DNA of 64,000 bases. Source: Deltaproteobacteria bacterium (lineage in GTDB: Bacteria > Desulfobacterota > Desulfarculia > Adiutricales > Adiutricaceae). Below, piece by piece: positions 58,683-64,000 of this stretch (positions are counted from its first letter, which is position 1; every line of letters starts with the position of its first letter). The notes below the pieces were generated by a model. It did no database searches, had not been told where the DNA came from, and saw only the letters and a program-made list of their open reading frames with translations. A program made the translations under genes and the position numbers. The DNA lies in assembly GCA_031273455.1 (NCBI GenBank), contig JAISRZ010000069.1:34579-98578 (forward strand), in the 5' to 3' direction.

Positions 58683-59514
58683 AGCCCGGGCGGTCGCTAG
58701 CTCGCCTTTGTCCTTAGCCGGCTTTGTTGGTCGGCGGGCCAAAATTGGTTTAAAGTTATTTTTTTATCGAACTTTTGACCAGCTAGCTTTCGCGGGGCGC
58801 TTATTATTAGCCGGCCTTTGGGGCGATGAGCGCCTTAAGGGCCGGTCTACCGCCCGTTGGAAGCTTTTTTTAACGGAAACCTGGCTCATCCTTTTAACCA
58901 CTGGGGGCCTCATAGTCCTCATGGGTCTTTTGACCGGTTTTTTATGGGACGTTATCTGGTTTGGGGTCTTAGCCAACATTGGCGGCGCGGAAAACCTGGT
59001 CGCCCTAACCTTTTCCATCCAACTCCAGGAAGTCTCCCCCATCTTAGCCACCGCGGTCATCACCATGGGCCATGGGGTGCCCATGACCGTGGATCTAGCT
59101 TTGCGGAAAGCCCATGGCGAGTTCACGACCCTCTCGTCTTTAGGGGTGGCCCCAGAGCTTTTCTTGGCCTGGCCTAGGCTAACCGCTGGGCTCATTAGCT
59201 TTCCCGTCCTTTTCTTCGCTTTAGCCGTGGCCAACCTGGTGGGGCTCTACATTGGCGTCCGGAGTTCCATCGCTTTGCCTTTGGTGGATTACATGGCTAG
59301 CGTCCACTCCAGTTTAGTGGGCTTCGCCTTTTTAAAAACCGGGGTCAAGTGTTTAATGGTCGGGTTTTGCCTCAACTTTTTCTGTTTGTACGGTAGCTTC
59401 CAGATCGCCGAGGGCGACATCCGGTCCATCCCGAGGCTAGCTCGCTGGGCCATGGTCGAGACCTTTATTTACTCGACCATTTGCGTGGTCCTCATCACGG
59501 CTTTGTATGACTAA
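58642..59514 (+). CDS. Divergent MlaE-family ABC permease
   Basis: Multi-TM with MlaE-like order (TWLILLTTGGLIVLMGLLTG...LQEVSPILATAVITMG...LGVAPELFLAWPRLTAGLISFPVLFFALAVANLVGLYIG). N-terminal start uncertain (overlaps the lipoprotein gene). Confidence 0.82.
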   Translation: MVRKNPKPWRSHSRARAVASSPLSLAGFVGRRAKIGLKLFFYRTFDQLAFAGRLLLAGLWGDERLKGRSTARWKLFLTETWLILLTTGGLIVLMGLLTGFLWDVIWFGVLANIGGAENLVALTFSIQLQEVSPILATAVITMGHGVPMTVDLALRKAHGEFTTLSSLGVAPELFLAWPRLTAGLISFPVLFFALAVANLVGLYIGVRSSIALPLVDYMASVHSSLVGFAFLKTGVKCLMVGFCLNFFCLYGSFQIAEGDIRSIPRLARWAMVETFIYSTICVVLITALYD

Positions 59515-60220
59515 CCAAACCGTTTGGGCTTTACGGTTCGTTGAGGTGGGGGTAGGGCCTTTAAAGTCCGACCTTCGCCGGCTTAACTATAAACTGCCCT
59601 TAGGGGAATGGGCCTTATGGATCGAGCCGGACCCCTTTGACGCGGCCCTTTACCGGGATCTGGCCATTGGGGCCATCGCCCCGACTTGGGGCGAGGTTTT
59701 GTGGTTTGGCCGCGGGAAACCCAAGCCCTCGGATCTCCTCGCCACCTCGCTTTTTAACCGGCGCTTGGGCTTCACCCCGAAAAACGGGCGACTCTTTTCC
59801 GGCTGTAGCTTACTGGCCAACTTACTGATCCACTATGTCCACGTGGTCGGGTTAGATGAGGCTACGGCTGAGGAGGAGGCTCGAGCCTGGCTGGAGCGAT
59901 TAAAACTGACCCGGGAGGCTCGGACCTTAGGGGAAAAAATCGGGGATAAGGCTCACTTAGCCCTTTTAGCCTTAGCCTTGGTTAAAGAGCCGGATCTATT
60001 GGTCTTGGATCGGCCCCGGAGCTTATTTGAGCGCGATTTTCCCTTAGTGCTGGACGTTCTAAAAAACGAGCGCCAAAGACGGGAGTTCGCGGCCCTCATT
60101 ATTGACGATGACTATAGCCCTTGGCGTTCCCAAGAGGGCTTACCGCGGTTCAACCTTTGGGCCAGTCCCCCTGATAATATGGAGGCGGCGGAATGCGTTA
60201 CTCCTGGTCGGAAAAAATAG
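59507..60220 (+). CDS. MlaF-like ABC ATPase homologue with degenerate catalytic motifs
   Basis: Position and collinearity with MlaF; GEWALWIEPDPFDAALYRDLAIG in the Walker A position, PDLLVLDRP in the Walker B position. Intact 237-aa ORF overlapping both neighbours. Confidence 0.72.
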   Translation: MTNQTVWALRFVEVGVGPLKSDLRRLNYKLPLGEWALWIEPDPFDAALYRDLAIGAIAPTWGEVLWFGRGKPKPSDLLATSLFNRRLGFTPKNGRLFSGCSLLANLLIHYVHVVGLDEATAEEEARAWLERLKLTREARTLGEKIGDKAHLALLALALVKEPDLLVLDRPRSLFERDFPLVLDVLKNERQRREFAALIIDDDYSPWRSQEGLPRFNLWASPPDNMEAAECVTPGRKK

Positions 60221-61095
60221 CGGGCTTTATCCTCTTACTCGGCTTCGCCTTCATCGCTTTAGCCATGGTTTTAGTCGGGGCCGGTCGGGACTGGCTCTCT
60301 AGCTACCAAAACTACTTCCTTCTCCTCCAAGATGGGCATGGGCTACTCCCGGGGGTTAAAGTTAAGTTCTTGCGCTTAGACATTGGCCGAGTCACCAACT
60401 TGGAATTGACCGACAACAACATGGTGAAGATCCATTTAACCATCCTCTCCGAGTACGCATCCAAACTAAAGGGCGATAGCTTAGCCAGCGTCTCTAGCCC
60501 GACCATCATTGGCAGCGAGTATATTGAGATTGTCCCGGGCGGCCCGGAAAGTCAGCCCATCCCCCCGGGTGGGCAAATCCCGGCCCGGGATCCCCAGACC
60601 ATTGACGACATCATCGCCTCCATCCAGATCGAGCGGAAGCTGGAGCAGTTGGACACTATCATGCGGAACGTCGTGGCCATCACCGACCGCTTAAAAGAGC
60701 CCAATGGGCCCCTTTTTGGGACCATGGAGAACTTAAAGCGGGTCACCGGCCAAGTGGCCGCTGGCGGCGGCACGGTGGGCTCTTTGGTCATGCGCGATGT
60801 GGCCCACGAGGAGTTGGTGGCCACTTTGCAGGAATTGAAAGAGGCCAGCGAAAGTATCGCCAAATCGGCCAAAGGGTTGCAAAAGGATCTACCGGTTATC
60901 ACCGCTAAGATTGAGGCCATCTTACGGCAAGTGGAGGCCGGGACTCGCTCCTTTCCCGAGGTGGCTCGAGGGGCCCGAGAAGGGGTTAGGGAAGTCGATC
61001 AAATCTTAGACTCGGTTAAACGGAATTTTCTGATCCGCGGGAACTTGTCGCCCGACACGCCCCCGGAAAGCTTAACCAGACCGGCTCGGGAATGA
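60193..61095 (+). CDS. MCE-domain (MlaD family) protein
   Basis: N-terminal TM; YFLLLQDGHGLLPGVKVKFLRLDIGRVTNLELTDNNMVKIHLTI...SSPTIIGSEYIEIVPGG, then a helical tail. Confidence 0.9.
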   Translation: MRYSWSEKIAGFILLLGFAFIALAMVLVGAGRDWLSSYQNYFLLLQDGHGLLPGVKVKFLRLDIGRVTNLELTDNNMVKIHLTILSEYASKLKGDSLASVSSPTIIGSEYIEIVPGGPESQPIPPGGQIPARDPQTIDDIIASIQIERKLEQLDTIMRNVVAITDRLKEPNGPLFGTMENLKRVTGQVAAGGGTVGSLVMRDVAHEELVATLQELKEASESIAKSAKGLQKDLPVITAKIEAILRQVEAGTRSFPEVARGAREGVREVDQILDSVKRNFLIRGNLSPDTPPESLTRPARE

Positions 61096-62045
61096 TGACC
61101 GTGGCTAAAGGCTCTATTATCGCCCGCTTAATTTTATTGGCTCTTTTGATCGGGGCGCCTTTGGCCTGTGGGGGGCCTTTACCGCCCAATGACCCCTTTA
61201 ACCTGGGGCAAGCCAAGGACAGTTTAGCTAAAGGGAACCACTGGTACCTTCGGGGGTGCCACAAAGAAGCGGCCCGGTTCTTCACTGAGGGCTTAATCTT
61301 CGCCCGGTTAGCCGATAACGCCCCTTTAATGGTCATGGCCCATAACTCTTTAGGAACCGCCCTTTTAGCCCAAGGCCAGCTAAACGCAGCGGCCAACCAA
61401 CTGGCTAAAGCCTTGGATTTAACCGAGACCTTGCCCAATAAACCGGAGCTGGATAGCGTCTTAGGCAACTTGGGGACCTTAGCCTTTAAGGCCCAAAGGC
61501 CGCTAGACGCCGCCGAGTTCTGGGAGGCGGCCTTAGTCGCCGCCCCCCCCAGCCGGAAAGCCATTTACCTGGCTAACTTAGCTCGCCTCCAGCAAAACGA
61601 TCCATCGTCCCCGAAATTTATGGAGTACGTGGCCGCGGCTAACGCCGCCGCCACTGACCAAGACACCCCTTTACCGGCTAAGGCCGACGCCTGGTCTTTA
61701 GCCGCCCTTTTGGCCTTCACCCAAGGGGATATCCCCGAGGCCAGCGAGCGCTTGGCGGCGGCCTTGGCTTTGGATCGCCAAACGGAAAACGTCTCGGGTC
61801 TAGCCCAAAACTTAGAGCTGGCCGGAAAAATCCAAATCAAGCAAGAGGCTTACCCCCAAGCGGCCCAGAGCTTTGACCGGGCCTTTTACCTTTACGCGGC
61901 TTTAGGCGAGCGGACGGCTTTAGGCCGGATCGTGGAGTTATTGAAAACCACCCACCAAAAAGGGTTTCCTAAAGATCTAAGCCCGTACCAAAAGATTCTC
62001 CATAACCCAACCAACTTCCAACCTCTAACCGACTCTTGCCCCTAA
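61092..62045 (+). CDS. TPR-repeat lipoprotein
   Basis: Signal peptide with lipobox PLACGG; TPR-like motifs (AHNSLGTALLAQGQLNAAANQLAKAL; LELAGKIQIKQEAYPQAAQSFDRAFYLY). Confidence 0.82.
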   Translation: MMTVAKGSIIARLILLALLIGAPLACGGPLPPNDPFNLGQAKDSLAKGNHWYLRGCHKEAARFFTEGLIFARLADNAPLMVMAHNSLGTALLAQGQLNAAANQLAKALDLTETLPNKPELDSVLGNLGTLAFKAQRPLDAAEFWEAALVAAPPSRKAIYLANLARLQQNDPSSPKFMEYVAAANAAATDQDTPLPAKADAWSLAALLAFTQGDIPEASERLAAALALDRQTENVSGLAQNLELAGKIQIKQEAYPQAAQSFDRAFYLYAALGERTALGRIVELLKTTHQKGFPKDLSPYQKILHNPTNFQPLTDSCP

Positions 62046-62683
62046 CCTCTGGCTCAACCGCCTCTAGCCAAAAACCAGCCCGTAAAACGGCCAAAAACCG
62101 CCCGAGAGGGCTCTTAATCCCCTTAAGCCTACCATGGGGCTTGGGGGGCCTTGCCCTTAAATGGGCGTAAGCCCTGGAAATAGAAAACTTGTTAGACATC
62201 TTCTTAGCGTTCATGAAGGCTAACAATCACAATGAGGGGCTTGGTCAAAGATCTTATGGCCATAGAGACGCTAACCGCCCCCCAAAGCGCGTCCCCGGGT
62301 GGCTTTCGGCCTAATAAAAAAAGATAAAGGGACAATTAAACGGCCATAAGGGGGCCTAAGGTTGAGCCAGACGCTTAAAACCGGAATCCGTACACAAGGG
62401 GGTTAACAGGGCGGCCCTTTTTGTCTTGACGCCCACTTTTGGTAGGGCCTTACGGCCAATCGCTCTTCCCATTAAACCCCCCAAAGAATTTCCCTAAACG
62501 CCTATTGCGCCTTAACTATTCTGGCTAGGGATATCCCCACTCCCGGTAAGTTTTTTAGCTGAGCGATAGTTGAGGGCGATTAGCGAGAAGGTCTTTATAA
62601 TCTAATTTTCTAGCCCCTAAATGAAAAAAACTCTATAATTTTATAGGGTGACGTTAAAAACGACATTATTTTTTGTAGAGGGC

Positions 62684-62713
62684 TTGACTTTCTATTCCGC
62701 GCTGGGGTAAAAT
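62684..62713 (+). promoter_or_regulatory. sigma70-like promoter
   Basis: TTGACT (62684-62689), 18-nt spacer, TAAAAT (62708-62713). Confidence 0.5.
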
Positions 62714-63065
62714 GCCTTCATAAGTTAAAGGGCATCGGTTTTCGGGACTAACCTCTCAGCCAAGGGTTGATTTTAGGAAATATTAATTTCTAATAATTTT
62801 ATGATAATTATACCATAAGATTGCAAAAATTGCTATCATTTCGGCGATAAATAACCTAAGACAACGACTTTTTGGGCCGCTTTAATCATTCCGGTCAACC
62901 GTAGACCGCAGGGTCTAGACTTATCGGTCCTAGGGCCTCATCGAGGCCCTGGCGACCCTGGCCCTATCATAAACGCCCGACTCAGAGAAATTTTAGTTTA
63001 TTTGGCTTTTTTCCTAACGGTTTATAGCGCTTTCGCGCTATTCTAAACGCCAGGGAGGCGTTATC

Positions 63066-63482
63066 ATGAAAGTTCGTCAAGGCTTTGTGACCAACAGCTC
63101 ATCCACTAGTTTTGTCATCTCGCTGAAAGGCGATTTTACGCGGGATAATTTTTTTAAGGCCTTAGGCCTAAAAAAAGACTTCCCTTTAGCCAATGTCATA
63201 ACTAGTTTATTTAAAACTATTCAGTCCAGGGCTGAAGATTTTGAGGAAATTATTCCTAAAGGCAAATCATTTGAAGATTTAACGCCTGAATGGCTAGCCG
63301 AAACGGACCACTGCGGTCTCGAAGAAGAACTGGACACCATCAAAAAGCTTTTGGCTGAAAAGCGAAAAGTTTATTTTGGAGAATTTTGGGATGATAATGG
63401 CGACGCGGCTGAAGCTTTTTTACGCTTTAGCTATTGTAGCGTTTCCACCGATGATCTGTATTTTGAGACCCTAAATGATTGA
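63066..63482 (+). CDS. Small protein with N-terminal (K/R)QGFVTNSSSTSF motif, function unknown
   Basis: 138 aa, RBS-like GGGAGG 5' of the ATG; N-terminus MKVRQGFVTNSSSTSFVISLKGD resembles the recurrent RxGFVSNSSSxSF N-terminus seen in many uncharacterised bacterial and phage proteins. Confidence 0.75.
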   Translation: MKVRQGFVTNSSSTSFVISLKGDFTRDNFFKALGLKKDFPLANVITSLFKTIQSRAEDFEEIIPKGKSFEDLTPEWLAETDHCGLEEELDTIKKLLAEKRKVYFGEFWDDNGDAAEAFLRFSYCSVSTDDLYFETLND

Positions 63483-63867
63483 CAACTCTTGATTATTCGG
63501 GTCGATCATTATTTCGCGCTTTTAATCATAAAAATGGCCCGGCTATTTTTGGTAATGAAATATCATAAATAAATGGTTAAATATCATAAATCACAAGATT
63601 TTATAGGTTAATCCAGGGCCAAACGCTCGTACCTTTAAGATCGTAGCCAATGTTCTTAAGCTAAAAGGGCGCGAAACTTGCCTGGCCCTTGACGTTTTTA
63701 CGCGGTATTTGTTATTAAAATACCAATATTATGGCCTAGTTAACCAAAAGAGATCGAACTAAGTTTTTTGGCTTTTTTCTTATACTAAAAGTTTTACCCA
63801 CGTTCCGCCCATTCGTAGGTCTTAAGGGGGATTTACCAAGGTTCTAAGTCCTAAGGGAGAAGTAAAG

Positions 63868-64000
63868 ATGACCCTAAAAAGATTACCATTAGGCGATAGG
63901 TCATTCCCGCAAATTATAGACGAGAACTTTTTATACGCGGACAAAACCAGATATATCTATGAGACCCTGAACGGCGACTCCAATCGTTATTTTTTGTCCC
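63868..64000 (+). CDS. AAA-ATPase-like/PDDEXK_9 (DUF1703-type) protein, truncated by window end
   Basis: MTLKRLPLGDRSFPQIIDENFLYADKTRYIYETLNGDSNRYFLS..., the canonical N-terminus of this family; not in the ORF track because it runs off the edge. Confidence 0.88.
   Translation, partial: MTLKRLPLGDRSFPQIIDENFLYADKTRYIYETLNGDSNRYFLS

Noticed and set aside
1-64000. tRNA, rRNA, CRISPR array, IS element
   Set aside because: Scanned by eye for T-loop motifs, regularly spaced repeats and transposase domains; nothing convincing seen. tRNAscan-SE, Infernal and ISfinder runs would be needed to exclude them.

Overview
Bacterial chromosomal window; gene content suggests a Deltaproteobacteria/Desulfobacterota-like Gram-negative, but this is not proven. 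No rRNA, tRNA, CRISPR array or intact transposon was recognised by eye. From start to end the window contains: (i) two tandem Sel1-repeat secreted proteins (- strand, the first cut by the window edge); (ii) a PD-(D/E)XK_4-type nuclease gene split over two overlapping ORFs; (iii) a FadL-type outer-membrane protein; (iv) a ~24 kb signalling island with five hybrid histidine kinases, a stand-alone Hpt protein, a YegS-type lipid kinase, a MalT-like LuxR regulator, REC-HD-GYP, REC-GGDEF and PilZ proteins; (v) dtd, an orphan flgB-flgC-fliE cluster and a TrpXYZ-like ABC transporter; (vi) a dCache MCP; (vii) an AAA-ATPase-like/PDDEXK_9 (DUF1703-type) gene next to a readable pseudogene remnant of the same family, with another copy cut by the window end; (viii) ruvX-mltG-lptF-lptG, a Bax-inhibitor-1 protein, rpe, a class IV aminotransferase, a UPF0104 membrane protein, hisH-hisF and an RRM protein; (ix) an AT-rich DUF3696-type AAA ATPase cassette; (x) cheW, then a divergent MlaE/MlaF/MlaD-like locus whose ATPase-like subunit has lost nearly all ABC catalytic motifs; (xi) a small protein with the N-terminal motif MKVRQGFVTNSSSTSF. 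The best candidates for something undescribed are the MCE locus with the pseudo-ATPase, the histidine kinase-lipid kinase-Hpt operon, the conserved C-terminal module following Hpt in five proteins, and the GFVTNSSS protein with its structured leader.
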